Shown here one piece after another: positions 36,933-47,747 of a DNA stretch of 64,000 bases. Location of the stretch: contig NZ_JACJSD010000031.1 in NCBI RefSeq assembly GCF_014697615.1, positions 19,406 to 83,405 on the forward strand, written 5' to 3'. Within the stretch, counting starts at the first letter, position 1; the number at the start of each line of letters is the position of its first letter. Origin of the DNA: Nostoc sp. FACHB-280. Its GTDB lineage: Bacteria > Cyanobacteriota > Cyanobacteriia > Cyanobacteriales > Nostocaceae. The position numbers and the translations under genes are program-made. The notes beneath the pieces are model-generated. The model did not search any database. It was not told the origin of the DNA and saw only the letters and a program-made list of their open reading frames with translations.

Positions 36933-37094
36933 AATTTCTTAGCAACCAGCAATATTTGTCGTTCTTACTTTTTATATAAAATATTATTTTTACTTATTTC
37001 CCTAAAGTAAACTTTAGTTAAAAGCAGTGTTACTACTGATTACAGTATAAAAACTATTTGGCTATTTTAAGTATAAACAGGAGAAATATTTAAT

Positions 37095-37418
37095 ATGGAT
37101 ATTGTACAATCTCAACAAATTATTGAACAATCTTTAAATGCTCTTTTAACTCAAAGTCCTGATAGTCTTGAGAAAGTCAAGCAAATACTAGGAATGATAG
37201 TACATGGTGTTCAGGTATTTGGTTCAATTAGCGTATTAAGTTTCAAATCTTCTGAATTGGTTGTATTAGCAAATCAGTTGCTAAATTTATTACTGACAGG
37301 AGGATCAATTCATGAAATAGCTATAGCTTTATTAAATTTTGCTACTTCTTTAGGATTATCTATAGAAGTTATTACTCAATTGCTCCAAATAATTGTACAA
37401 ATATTAGCATTTTTCTAA
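37095..37418 (+). CDS. small hydrophobic protein, unknown
   Basis: A 107-residue protein, all predicted amphipathic or hydrophobic helix: N-terminal polar helix (SQQIIEQSLNALLTQSPDSLEKVKQI), then three nonpolar segments ending ITQLLQIIVQILAFF. It contains no Cys, Pro-rich or known motif. AGGAG lies about 9-10 nt ahead of the ATG. A second helical protein gene follows 168 bp on the same strand. It may insert into or perturb membranes, but that is inference. Confidence 0.5.
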   Translation: MDIVQSQQIIEQSLNALLTQSPDSLEKVKQILGMIVHGVQVFGSISVLSFKSSELVVLANQLLNLLLTGGSIHEIAIALLNFATSLGLSIEVITQLLQIIVQILAFF

Positions 37419-37586
37419 AAAAGCACCTTTAATTATTGCTTGTATACATTTAATAACTTATTTTTAGTAAGTGTAACTGCTTAATTTGAATCTTTCTTTA
37501 TTAGAATAGCCGTATTCTTTCTGAAGGTATTTGCTTAATGTTGATGATAATTTATAGCTGATTTCAATAATATAAGCGGGGTAATC

Positions 37587-38402
37587 GTGGTAAATACTAT
37601 AGAAACTAGTCAACAAATATCTCTATCGATAGGATTACCTGAAGAAGCTTCAAAAGCTTTAATAAATAGCAAAAACTTTTTAAATGAAACTACTCACAAC
37701 ACTATTAATAACATTACAGACATAACTCATAAGTCTCTAAATGGTGTTACTGAATCAGCAGAAAAAGCTAATCATTCTTTAAGCAAAATAGCTGATGTGG
37801 CAAAACACACTGTAACTGAAAATGTAGGAAATACAGCTAATAATGTAAGCGAAATTACTAATCAAACTTTTGGTGCAATAACTGAACAAGCAAAACACAC
37901 AGGGCATGATATTGTCAATTCTGTTGAAGGTAAATTTCAGCAATTAGAACAATTAAGTAATACTATATCAACAGAAATCGAACGAACTATTAATTCTTTA
38001 ATTAATCATCAGCTAGATAACGTTCAGCGTTGGGTTGATACTCACCCTGTGATATATTGGGGGCTGAATTTTTTAAATTGGGGCGTTAATCACCCTCTCT
38101 TTGGTTTAGTTATTGTTTTACTAGCAGTATTTATTATTTGGCAATTATTTAAAGCTTTCGGTCGTTTGTTAGAAAAAGGTTTATTAACTACCTTAACAGC
38201 ACCTTTTAAATTAATGAAACCATTATTTAAATTTAGTTTTAAGCCGTTAAGTTTCCTAGCAGGTAATTCAAAAGACGAGCTTCTAAACTCACAGTATAAG
38301 CAAGATAAACTCAGCCAACTATTAAACAGGCTAGAATCTATTAAGCAAGAACAAAATGACATTCTCCAAGAAATTACAGCAATAGTTTCAGCTAACAAGT
38401 AA
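37587..38402 (+). CDS. amphipathic-repeat membrane protein, unknown
   Basis: A 271-residue protein starting at GTG 37587 (GGGG about 7 nt upstream). Residues 30-130 are rich in Thr/Asn/Ala with recurring ITxxTxNxxxE and AKHT(V/G) units of about 11 residues, like LEA or apolipoprotein helices. A membrane helix follows (PLFGLVIVLLAVFIIWQLF, about 172-192), then a basic segment (GLLTTLTAPFKLMKPLFKFSFKP) and a final coiled coil (LNRLESIKQEQNDILQEI). No known family recognised. Confidence 0.5.
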   Translation: MVNTIETSQQISLSIGLPEEASKALINSKNFLNETTHNTINNITDITHKSLNGVTESAEKANHSLSKIADVAKHTVTENVGNTANNVSEITNQTFGAITEQAKHTGHDIVNSVEGKFQQLEQLSNTISTEIERTINSLINHQLDNVQRWVDTHPVIYWGLNFLNWGVNHPLFGLVIVLLAVFIIWQLFKAFGRLLEKGLLTTLTAPFKLMKPLFKFSFKPLSFLAGNSKDELLNSQYKQDKLSQLLNRLESIKQEQNDILQEITAIVSANK

Positions 38403-38453
38403 AATTATTTGCAGCATTTATTACAAACTCTCACCGCCTCGCTCTAAATTAAT

Positions 38454-38858
38454 CTAATAAATCAACCAATTTTCTAACTGTAAATCTTTAACTCTGGTTA
38501 AATCTGAATCGTGAGAAACTAAAATTAAATTATTAACTATGGCGGTAGCAGCTATCAGAATATCTGCATCCTGAATAATTGTGCCTCTGCCTTTTAAATC
38601 AGCATGTATTTCTGCGGCTTTTTGAAAAATTCTAATATCATCTAAAAATAAAATAGGATAATCTTGGCAAAATTGTTGAAATAAAGCTAGTTTTTTAGTG
38701 GCATTACTACTTAACAATCCTCTTTGAATTTCATAGTAGGTTATACCACTAATGCCAAGAAATTCACCTTGTCGCCTTATTTCTGTAATTTTCAATCCTA
38801 TTTGAATATTTTGTTTTAGTGATGCTGAAACAATATTAGTATCTAATAAATAACCCAT
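38454..38858 (-). CDS. PIN-domain toxin, VapC-like
   Basis: A 134-residue PIN nuclease. MGYLLDTNIVSA holds the first acidic residue (Asp6), ITYYEIQRGLL a second (Glu), IIQDADILIAATA a third (Asp) and VSHDSDLTRV a fourth. The size and layout match VapC toxins, which cut RNA (often initiator tRNA or rRNA). Its ATG directly follows the TAG stop of the upstream gene with no gap (TAGATG), the usual translational coupling of toxin-antitoxin pairs. Confidence 0.88.
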   Translation of the reverse strand: MGYLLDTNIVSASLKQNIQIGLKITEIRRQGEFLGISGITYYEIQRGLLSSNATKKLALFQQFCQDYPILFLDDIRIFQKAAEIHADLKGRGTIIQDADILIAATAIVNNLILVSHDSDLTRVKDLQLENWLIY

Positions 38859-39146
38859 CTATCCTCGTTTTACAGCTTCATCAAAAATTTGCATTTGCTC
38901 TGGAGTAAAATCATTGAGCATTCCTGAAACTAAATGTAAAGATAAAATACTTTTCACTCGTTTTGTTAATTCTTCTTCAGAAATATTATTAATATCAGGA
39001 ACAGATTTAGGGTCAAAAAGACGATTAATTAGTTCAATCATTTCTTGTTTATCTAGGTTTTCTTGATAAATAGGATTATTATCAATTAATGTTGTGACAA
39101 TTTCGGGTAATTTTTGAAAGTTAGATTGATAATTAATCAAAGTCAT
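38859..39146 (-). CDS. putative antitoxin partner of the VapC-like toxin
   Basis: A 95-residue acidic protein, MTLINYQSNFQKLPEIVTTLIDNN at the start (in part) and MLNDFTPEQMQIFDEAVKRG at the end. It precedes the PIN gene in the order antitoxin-toxin and abuts it. I cannot see a clear DNA-binding motif (AbrB, RHH or PHD), so the antitoxin class is open. A short C-terminal helix typically wraps the toxin in such pairs. Confidence 0.65.
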   Translation of the reverse strand: MTLINYQSNFQKLPEIVTTLIDNNPIYQENLDKQEMIELINRLFDPKSVPDINNISEEELTKRVKSILSLHLVSGMLNDFTPEQMQIFDEAVKRG

Positions 39147-39222
39147 ATTGAAAAATCCTCAAAATAAGGCAATTAAATTCTATGTTAGCAGCTAGAATTT
39201 CACTGAAAATATAGTAATTGAC

Positions 39223-39264
39223 AAAAAAACAGCCGCCTCCACGAGAGAAGCAGCTGTTTTTTAT
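39223..39264 (-). terminator. groEL terminator
   Basis: On the minus strand AAAACAGC pairs with GCTGTTTT, extended by UGCUUC/GGAGGCG-type pairs to about 12 bp, then a run of seven T. It lies 19 nt after the groEL stop. Confidence 0.85.
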
Positions 39265-39282
39265 TTATGTGACTACAGAGTG

Positions 39283-41017
<1,735 letters not shown>

Positions 41018-41329
41018 CTAGGAAACGATTGCTAGAATGTCTTTTTCAGAGAGCAGCACATACTCGTCAGTGCCGAGTTTCACATCTGTGCCAGCATATT
41101 TGGAGTACAGAACTTTGTCTCCAACCTTGACTTCTAACTCTTGACGGCTACCGTCATCGTTACGTTTGCCAGCACCAAGAGCAACAACTTCCCCTACTTG
41201 GGGCTTTTCTTTGGCGGTGTCAGGCAAGTACAGACCACCTGCGGTCTTTTCTTCTGATGCGCTTACTTTGACAAAAACGCGATCGCCTAAAGGTTTAACT
41301 GTAGATACGCTTAAAGATACAGCTGCCAT
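41018..41329 (-). CDS. groES: 10 kDa co-chaperonin GroES
   Basis: A 103-residue co-chaperonin: [12 protein letters not shown] start region, mobile loop ([21 protein letters not shown]), [17 protein letters not shown] and EDILAIVS. It caps the GroEL ring. GGAG is 8 nt before ATG 41329. A perfect CIRCE operator overlaps the leader 17 nt upstream of the start codon, so the HrcA repressor should control it. Confidence 0.98.
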   Translation of the reverse strand: MAAVSLSVSTVKPLGDRVFVKVSASEEKTAGGLYLPDTAKEKPQVGEVVALGAGKRNDDGSRQELEVKVGDKVLYSKYAGTDVKLGTDEYVLLSEKDILAIVS

Positions 41330-41345
41330 ACAAATTTCTCCAGAG

Positions 41346-41372
41346 TTAGCACTCTCAACTCTTGAGTGCTAA
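41346..41372 (-). promoter_or_regulatory. CIRCE operator (HrcA site)
   Basis: TTAGCACTC (41346-41354), a 9-bp spacer, then GAGTGCTAA (41364-41372): a perfect match to the CIRCE inverted repeat. It sits between the groES start (41329) and its promoter. In cyanobacteria HrcA binds CIRCE to repress groESL at normal temperature. Confidence 0.97.
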
Positions 41373-42596
41373 TTTACCGAAGAAAAGCCTGTAATGGCAA
41401 TATTTTGTGATGTACGGGTTTCCGAACTCTGGGCAGGAGGTAGGAGGCAGAAGGTTAATAGATAGACACAATACGCGTAGTCATCGCTATTTTCTCTCCC
41501 CTGCCCTTCTTTTCCCTGCACCCTGACACCCGAATTTCTCACGTATGGGTAGGGTATGTGGGGAGTGTGGGGAGAGAGGGGGGAAAGATTTCTTCACTAT
41601 CCTCCCACCCTTCCCACACCCCTCCTTTCCCCACTCCCTACCTTCCGTAATCGGAAGTTCACTTAAGTATTAGTACCTAATTAGGTTTAATTTTCTGATT
41701 TCCATCCGTAAGTTACGAATATTTTTATATGGTCAACTTTATTTGCAAAGCTTGGAAATTGTTATAGAACAGTAAACAGGGAGCCACAAATGAGTAACAA
41801 TACCAAGATTCAACAACTATCACATCGACCAAACCATTAAATATGTAGACCACAAGAAAACCTTAAGTAATTGTGTAAAAATTTTAGGAATTGCCAAAAA
41901 TCAGCGACATATTCTTATGTGTACTGACGACACAGTTGCTAACTCTGGTTAACAGCAAGTTATTTGGTAGTTCTGGGAAGGCTTAAATCAGCTAATCAAG
42001 AACTCAAACTTGGTTAAAAGTGATGAAAGTTTACCCCTCTGCATCTTGACAATTCAAGACAATTGCTTGCCACTTTGTTGTTCTAGACAGATAATGGTTT
42101 TCTGCTCGGATGGTGGTGTCTGGTATCGCCAAGCAAATTTGCAAGTTACTGAGAGGATCATCCAAACATACTTGATCGGCATAATGGTGGTAGAAGAATT
42201 TGCATTTTTAACCCATCTTTGCCGGAAATTCCCCTACTTGCTTGTTAACATCTGATAAGGCTTCACATCCGCAGGATATAGTAAAGCAGTACGCTGATGA
42301 AAGTGCAGGTTGTTATAAAGCTGGGGTCATCGTAAGCCAATACTTACTAGTGAATGGCAGATGATTATTATTCAATCAGTGTTTTTTCACCCGCACCTTT
42401 CAAAGCGATATATAATAGCGCATTATAATTACTACTGCTCTACGTATCCTTACCGGACTTTTGCCAATGAGCTAGTGGTCTTAAATAAGGTGAGAACCGC
42501 TTTTGAGACTTCGAGGACACAAAGGCAAGTTAAGTGGGAAAAAAGACAACATCTCGATAAATCCACCATTATTAAGGATAACCATTCAAGACCTTG
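41373..42596. other. 1.2-kb gene-poor region
   Basis: No convincing gene. Positions 41420-41660 hold an imperfect inverted repeat of GGGGAGTGTGGGGAG and CTCCCACCCTTCCCACAC type. An open frame at 42010-42255 (81 codons from TTG) lacks a recognisable family or ribosome-binding site. The right half is the likely long leader/promoter region of the response regulator gene. It may include a decayed gene or an unrecognised RNA. Confidence 0.4.
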
Positions 42597-43274
42597 ATGG
42601 ATCGAAGCGCGACAAGTGCCACTGCTATGAAAGAGCCCAGCATGAAAGATCACAAACGCCTTCTACTAATTGATGACGACCCTAACCTCATCTTGCTGGT
42701 AAAGGATTACTTGGAATTTAGAGGATATGAAGTCGTCACTGCTGAAAATGGACGCGAAGCTCTGGAAATTCTAGAGCATGACGTTCCAGATATGATCATC
42801 TGTGACGTAATGATGCCGGAAATGGACGGTTACACTTTTGTAGAACAAGTCCGGCAAAACGAACGTACTAGTTGGATTCCTGTTTTATTCCTATCAGCTA
42901 AGGGACAAAGTGCTGACCGAGTTAAAGGTTTAAATAAAGGCGCTGACGTATATATGGTCAAGCCTTTTGAACCAGAAGAACTTGTAGCACAAGTCGAATC
43001 TTCGCTGAAACAAACTATCCGTTGGAAGGAACACCAAGCCAAAGGCGGGGAAAATGGTTCTCGCATTCAAGTTCCTTTTGATGTACAGCTAACTCCAACC
43101 GAACTGAAAGTAGTACAGTTCGTAGCTAGGGGTTTAGCGAACCGAGAAATCGCTGAAGAATTAAATGTTAGTCAGCGTACCGTTGAAAGCCATGTGTCCA
43201 ATATGTTGGGCAAAACCAATCTTCATAACCGCACTGAATTAGCGCGGTGGGCGATTGAAAATCAAATGGCTTAA
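42597..43274 (+). CDS. response regulator, LuxR/NarL type (Ycf29-like)
   Basis: A 225-residue two-component regulator. The receiver has LLLIDDDPN (acidic pair), DMIICDVMMPEMDGY with the phospho-acceptor Asp, LSAKGQSADRV and KPFEPEEL (Lys). A linker follows (WKEHQAKGGENGSRIQ), then a LuxR-type HTH (LTPTELKVVQFVARGLANREIAEELNVSQRTVESHVSNMLGKTNL, in parts). It resembles the plastid/cyanobacterial Ycf29 group. The start is uncertain among ATGs at 42597, 42627 and 42642; the receiver begins just after the last. The partner kinase is not in the window vicinity. Confidence 0.9.
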   Translation: MDRSATSATAMKEPSMKDHKRLLLIDDDPNLILLVKDYLEFRGYEVVTAENGREALEILEHDVPDMIICDVMMPEMDGYTFVEQVRQNERTSWIPVLFLSAKGQSADRVKGLNKGADVYMVKPFEPEELVAQVESSLKQTIRWKEHQAKGGENGSRIQVPFDVQLTPTELKVVQFVARGLANREIAEELNVSQRTVESHVSNMLGKTNLHNRTELARWAIENQMA

Positions 43275-43961
43275 AAGGCTTTCAGCATTCAGCCGTCAGC
43301 TTTTTACTGTTTCACTGACCGCTGATAGCTGAAAGCTGGTATATCAGCTAGTACTCATGAAAGAGAGACTAGAGACTAAGTACTAGAGGCTGGAGACAAA
43401 AGAGCAGTATTTTTACTCAGCATTTAGCACTTAGTACTCAGCACTTTTTCTGTTCAGAATGGCTGCTTTTCAACAGTTAGAGAAAAAGCAGCTATAGCAG
43501 TCGAAGTACAGGCGAGGAAATTTCAAAAGCACGAATGCTAGGCACAGTGAGACTTTTACCTCCTGCCTTCTCCTCTGGTTGGTGGGCGTAGCTGAACCAC
43601 TGCCTCCTGCTATAAATCCTGATAAAATGTGCCAATCTCAACAACAGCGCACCCCATTGAATAATCAGTCATTCCAAGAGTAAGTGACTTCAGCAATTAT
43701 TACTGGTTAATAGTTATTGAAAGTACAGCGCAAATGGTGTGATTGCATCTACCCTCCTTGGGGTAATCACTTTTTAGATTTTGGATTCGGATCTGCTGTG
43801 CATCAGTGCTAAGACATAACAAAAATGCGGAAATGGTGAATCCTGCAAGCAATCCACTGCATCACTTTAGCCAAAGATTAAAAGCGATCGCCTCAACATC
43901 ATATAGGCGATCGCTTTTAGTTTTAATTCAAAATTTGAGAAATTCAGCACTGTGGCCTAGC
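43275..43961. other. repeat-rich intergenic region
   Basis: An imperfect inverted repeat (GGCTTTCAGCATTCAGCC and GCTGATAGCTGAAAGC, 43278-43340) follows the response regulator and could terminate it. A copy of the CCTCTGGTTGGTGGGCGTAG palindrome family lies at about 43572-43610, and a long hairpin at 43879-43919. No gene. Confidence 0.5.
43879..43919. terminator. long HIP1-containing hairpin after the DUF3386 gene
   Basis: TAAAAGCGATCGCC and GGCGATCGCTTTTA form a perfect 14-bp stem with a 13-nt loop. It lies 43 bp downstream of the minus-strand DUF3386 stop and has U-rich 3' ends on both strands, so it can serve as a terminator in either direction. Both arms hold a HIP1 octamer. Confidence 0.7.
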
Positions 43962-44615
43962 TTAAGCCGCAGGTTCCAACAACTGAATATTTGAGAAAAT
44001 AAACTCTTGAATATTCAGATGTCCATTGGTTTCGGTGCGAATTTCTCGACGGTTGAGAATAAAGTATTTGCCTACTTTTTCATATTCATCGGTAAATTCG
44101 CTTCTACTACCTTTCTGTTCGCCAGTGGTGGGGTCATGGTAGATAGAGTCATAAGTGTGAGATAAGTAGCCTTCGCCAGTGTCGTGGCTGCTGAAAGTGT
44201 TGATAGTTACGACTACGCCGTGAATGTGACGGTGAACCAGACAAACTTCGTTATTGCGGACTTTATATTTATCGCCAGTACCTTTACCACCAAGGATGAT
44301 TTCGACTGCATCACTTAAGTCGGTGTCACCATAGCTAAAAGTATTTTCGCCGTGGGTTTGTTCAAAACTGCGACGGACACGGTGAATAGCAATTTCCCAA
44401 GCTTGACCGTGGATAGCTTTTTTAACGGCTTCGTCTTCTACTCCCAAAACTTCCGCTTTGAGTTCAGCATTAATGATTACTTTACCTGTAGTAACTTTAT
44501 CGTCATACTTATAGGTAACATCTGCGGTATAACCGGGAAAATTATTATCCCATGTGTAACGGTTTTCATAAGCAGCCCGGAAAAGTTCCTGAGCAGAGAG
44601 TTTGGTAACTGTCAT
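43962..44615 (-). CDS. DUF3386 protein
   Basis: A 217-residue soluble protein: AQELFRAAYENRYTWDNNFPGYTADV, then KVIINAELKAEVLGVEDEAVKKAI, CLVHRHIHGVVVTINTFSSHDTGEGYLSHTYDSIY and a C-terminal GKYFILNRREIRTE (each given in part). This is the DUF3386 family, found nearly only in cyanobacteria and plants, with no known function; the beta-rich pattern is compatible with a lipocalin-like or lipoprotein-like binding fold but that is speculation. It shares a ~100-bp divergent promoter region with the GAF-LuxR regulator. Confidence 0.85.
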   Translation of the reverse strand: MTVTKLSAQELFRAAYENRYTWDNNFPGYTADVTYKYDDKVTTGKVIINAELKAEVLGVEDEAVKKAIHGQAWEIAIHRVRRSFEQTHGENTFSYGDTDLSDAVEIILGGKGTGDKYKVRNNEVCLVHRHIHGVVVTINTFSSHDTGEGYLSHTYDSIYHDPTTGEQKGSRSEFTDEYEKVGKYFILNRREIRTETNGHLNIQEFIFSNIQLLEPAA

Positions 44616-44717
44616 GTGCTTCTCCTAGCGTATCCAGTGATAATAGCGTTTTATTGTTGCTGGTATTAGCATAGATGTAATTGTCGAGCAGAGCATAGTC
44701 CCCAATCGGGTACACTT

Positions 44718-45383
44718 ATGGCTAATTCTCTTCATGCTGTATTTGGTGCGATCGCTAGTGTCCGTAATGAGCAAGAATTACATCTAGCTCTCAAGGATAA
44801 GATTAGTGACCATTTTGGCGTGCAGCATTGGGGTATTTATCTTTTAGATGAAACAACACCAACCGAAATTGATATTCCCGCTATTCCCTCAGTATGTTTA
44901 GAGGGGAACCCTGTTGGACGCTATGTTGTTGAGCGTCACGCTCCCGCCCACGAGCAATTATTATTGTCTCCAGGCGACTGGAAAAATTTTTGCTCTCGTT
45001 CTGACCACGAACACGTCATGACAGGGCCGATTGTTTGCGATGGTCAGTTAGTTGGTACTTTACACTTAGCACGCGATCGCGGCAAGCCTGCCTTTGATGG
45101 CAATGATTTAGCTGATTTGAGTGCTGTCTGCTTGCATTTGTCTGCTAAACTCGCCACTTTAAGAGCAAAACCCACAACTTCGCCTTTAGTTAGCCGCCTA
45201 ACACCACGCGAGTTAGAAATCGCAGAATTGGTAGCCCAAGGTTTAACTAACGCCGAAATTGGTGAAAAACTTTGGATTACGCAAAACTCAGTTAAGCAAG
45301 CTTTAAAGCGGATGTTTCGCAAGCTAGAAGTATCAGCACGGGCGGAAATGGTAGCGAAATTACAGGATGTTTTGGTTTCGTAG
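44718..45383 (+). CDS. GAF-LuxR transcription regulator
   Basis: A 221-residue regulator. Residues about 10-145 resemble a GAF domain (HFGVQHWGIYLLDE; VMTGPIVCDGQLVGTLHLARDRGKPAF). The C-terminus is a LuxR-type HTH (LTPRELEIAELVAQGLTNAEIGEKLWITQNSVKQALKRMFRKLEV, in parts). It has no receiver domain, so it probably senses a small molecule or redox cue directly. Two Cys lie in the GAF region (SVCLEG, NFCSRS and IVCDGQ), a possible redox site. It is divergent from the DUF3386 gene and may control it. Confidence 0.88.
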   Translation: MANSLHAVFGAIASVRNEQELHLALKDKISDHFGVQHWGIYLLDETTPTEIDIPAIPSVCLEGNPVGRYVVERHAPAHEQLLLSPGDWKNFCSRSDHEHVMTGPIVCDGQLVGTLHLARDRGKPAFDGNDLADLSAVCLHLSAKLATLRAKPTTSPLVSRLTPRELEIAELVAQGLTNAEIGEKLWITQNSVKQALKRMFRKLEVSARAEMVAKLQDVLVS

Positions 45384-45500
45384 AGTAATCACAAAATTAA
45401 TACAGCATTTTTCATCTCAATGAGATACATTCATCTAGTCTCTAATGCCTAGCCTCTAAGGCATGTTTTCAAACTATTAATTTTGCCTCCTAACTTTTTA

Positions 45501-45578
45501 GATCCCCCTAAATCCCCCTTAAAAAGGGGGACTTTAAGAGTTTTTTAGCCCCCCTTTTTAAGGGGGGTTGGGGGGATC
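45501..45578. repeat. 78-bp inverted-repeat (MITE-like) element
   Basis: Ends GATCCCCCTAAATCCCCCTT and AAGGGGGGTTGGGGGGATC are inverted near-copies; two smaller C/G-rich hairpins lie inside. The element has no coding capacity and resembles the GATCCCCC-type palindromes scattered in Nostocales. A related palindrome lies after the CHAT gene (53343-53375). Confidence 0.8.
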
Positions 45579-45642
45579 ACAGAGTTTGAAAACAGTCCCT
45601 ATCTCCTATCAACTTATACTACGCTCAACCAAAAAATGCTGT

Positions 45643-46266
45643 ATGACTCGCCCGCCAATTCTTCAATCTTGTATAGATGATACATTTAGCAAATATTTTG
45701 AATTACCTTACGCGCCAGCCGACATTCTTGCAGAATTTGATTTTAAATACGAACGCAAGCGGCTGGACTTACCAAGATATGAAAAGGAACTGAATTGTTT
45801 AGAATTTTTGAGTCGTTATTTGCAACGTAATTTAACCTACGTCAACCCAATTAGTGAAACAGCAAGACGAGAAGTATTAATTGCACCCACACTACTAGAA
45901 ATTTGTGCCGAAACTCACGCTCAATTAAATATTGAATATCCTGTTAATGTAAATGAAAAATTAAAAGGAAGCTTTGACTATTACATTAACAGTAATGTGG
46001 GAATGTTAGTAGTTGAAGCTAAACAATCTGATTTGGGTCGAGGCTTTACTCAATTAGCAGTTGAATTAATTGCCCTTGACCAATGGACAGAATCAGCAAC
46101 GCCAATTTTATATGGTGCAGTGACGACAGGAGAAGACTGGCGATTTGGTATGTTGCACCGTCAAGAAAAGATAATTTCGCAAGACTTGAAACTTTATCGT
46201 GTTCCTGAAGAATTGGAGGAATTGTTAAGGGTTTTAGTTGGAATTATTGTTACACCTTTACTGTGA
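45643..46266 (+). CDS. PD-(D/E)XK nuclease-like protein
   Basis: A 207-residue protein from ATG 45643 (an upstream TTG inside the adjacent palindrome is rejected). The core is KGSFDYYINSNVGMLVVEAKQSDLG, giving D-x(n)-E-x-K (Asp in GSFDYY, then VVEAKQ), followed by FTQLAVELIALDQW and PILYGAVTTGEDWRFG. The same arrangement, ending in a TTGEDWRF-like strand, is seen in the other PD-(D/E)XK protein of this window (LVTNGEDFQF), although overall identity is low. No methylase nearby. Target unknown. Confidence 0.65.
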   Translation: MTRPPILQSCIDDTFSKYFELPYAPADILAEFDFKYERKRLDLPRYEKELNCLEFLSRYLQRNLTYVNPISETARREVLIAPTLLEICAETHAQLNIEYPVNVNEKLKGSFDYYINSNVGMLVVEAKQSDLGRGFTQLAVELIALDQWTESATPILYGAVTTGEDWRFGMLHRQEKIISQDLKLYRVPEELEELLRVLVGIIVTPLL

Positions 46267-46329
46267 TGGAAACCAGATTTTTTAGTCTCGCGCCAAGACG
46301 CAAAGATGAAATAATACGAAATATATGAG

Positions 46330-46758
46330 TTAGTCAAAAGAATAACCTGCGAAGAAGATTTCAAATGGTTCGTCTTCATCGTAAATGATTATGTATCTCC
46401 CTTCACCTCGCCCGATGCTATCCCAAAACTCTTCACAAGCATCTGGTTGTTCTTCTTCTACAAGAATTGATTGCACCATTTGAAGCGTTGGTTTATCAGT
46501 GCCAAACCATCTGATTAAATCATCAGTAGGCACTGGACAAACAGCAAATGTTTCAGGATGATCCGTAACCTCAAACATATCTAAAATAGAAGCTGTTCCA
46601 TCAGGTTCTACATTAGCAACGGCTTCATCTATACTCTTTGGATTAAATTCACTACCATAGTAGTTTCCAGCTTTAAATTCTTGCTGACGCAAATTTTGTA
46701 ATGTAAAATTTACATTTTCTTCGTAAGGCACAAAATAGTGCCAAGGTTCAGCACCCAT
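46330..46758 (-). CDS. small acidic protein, unknown
   Basis: A 142-residue soluble acidic protein from ATG 46758 (GGAG about 11 nt upstream; an upstream TTG at 46791 is open). It starts MGAEPWHYFVPYEENVNFTL, has QQEFKAGNYYG and a C-terminal IIIYDEDEPFEIFFAGYSFD. The WHYFVPY-E and EIFFAGYSFD ends are conserved in a cyanobacterial/actinobacterial group I only vaguely recall. No function given. Confidence 0.6.
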   Translation of the reverse strand: MGAEPWHYFVPYEENVNFTLQNLRQQEFKAGNYYGSEFNPKSIDEAVANVEPDGTASILDMFEVTDHPETFAVCPVPTDDLIRWFGTDKPTLQMVQSILVEEEQPDACEEFWDSIGRGEGRYIIIYDEDEPFEIFFAGYSFD

Positions 46759-47044
46759 TTTATATTTAACTCCTAATCTAGTATCTATCAAAAATTATTA
46801 TTGATAGTTATATCCTAGATTTTGGATGAGGCAATATATTTAAGATTAAACTTCTTGTAAAAATCATTATTTGCGAGCTTTTCTTTGCGCCTTTGCGCCT
46901 ACTCTTCTCCTGACGGAGACGCTACGCGAACGAGAAGCCGCTACCGTGTCTATGCGCGAGACAAAAAAATATTTATGTAAGATGTCTATTAATTATGCGA
47001 TATCGAGTGACAAGCCGCTTTGCATCTACGCACACAATAAACAT

Positions 47045-47084
47045 AAAAACCACAGGTAAAATTAACCGTAACCTGTGGTTTTGA
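47045..47084 (-). terminator. dcd terminator
   Basis: On the minus strand AAAACCACAGGT and ACCTGTGGTTTT form a perfect 12-bp stem with a 13-nt loop followed by a T run. It is 10 nt after the dcd stop. Confidence 0.85.
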
Positions 47085-47091
47085 ATTTAAA

Positions 47092-47691
47092 CTATACGCG
47101 AGCTATAGTAACAATCTCTAACTGATCCTGGTATTTACCCTGTCTTGTTTCGTAACTAATCGCACAGGGTTCTCCTTCTAAAAAGAGTAACTGCACTACA
47201 CCTTCATTGGCATATATACGACAGTCAGCACTAGAAGAATTAGAAAATTCTAGAGTTAAATGACCGCGCCACGCAGCTTCCGCAGGAGTTAAGTTTGCAA
47301 TTATACCGCAACGTGCGTAAGTGCTTTTACCGATACAAACAACTGTAATATTATCTGGAACCTCTAGCCTTTCTAAAGCAACGCCCAGCCCATAGCTGTG
47401 AGCAGGCAAAATAAAATAACTACCATTGACATCTGTATGCAGTGGTGTTGACTCTAAGTTGTGCGGATTAAAGTTTTTGGGGTCAACCACAGTTCCCGGT
47501 ATGTGGCGAAAAATCCGAAACTCAGCCGGGGAAAGGCGAATATCGTAGCCATAAGAAGAAAGACCGTAGCTGATAACGGGTTGAGCATCTACAGATGTTT
47601 CTTTCTGCACTTTTCGGATTAAGCTTGGCTCAAAGGGTGAAATCATCCCTTGTTGAGCCATTTCGGTAATCCATTTATCGTTCTTAATCAC
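47092..47691 (-). CDS. dcd: dCTP deaminase
   Basis: Converts dCTP to dUTP, source of dTMP. The 199-residue protein has SSYGYDIRLSPAEFRIF, a substrate loop at CIGKSTYARCGIIANLTPAEAAWRGHLTLEFSNSSS (given in part; the Glu in TLEFSN is the catalytic residue in the family) and the C-terminal GKYQDQ segment that closes over the nucleotide. Length and motifs fit monofunctional Dcd. It lies 56 nt downstream of the CobO-like gene on the same strand, perhaps co-transcribed. Confidence 0.96.
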   Translation of the reverse strand: MIKNDKWITEMAQQGMISPFEPSLIRKVQKETSVDAQPVISYGLSSYGYDIRLSPAEFRIFRHIPGTVVDPKNFNPHNLESTPLHTDVNGSYFILPAHSYGLGVALERLEVPDNITVVCIGKSTYARCGIIANLTPAEAAWRGHLTLEFSNSSSADCRIYANEGVVQLLFLEGEPCAISYETRQGKYQDQLEIVTIARV

Positions 47692-47747
47692 AAGTTCACA
47701 GGTAATTCCAACCGAACTACTAGAATATCGTGAACGGAGTATTTTGT

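Noticed and set aside
42010..42255. 81-codon open frame in the gene-poor region
   Set aside because: Starts with TTG, no ribosome-binding site, no recognisable motif. Kept only as part of the intergenic note.
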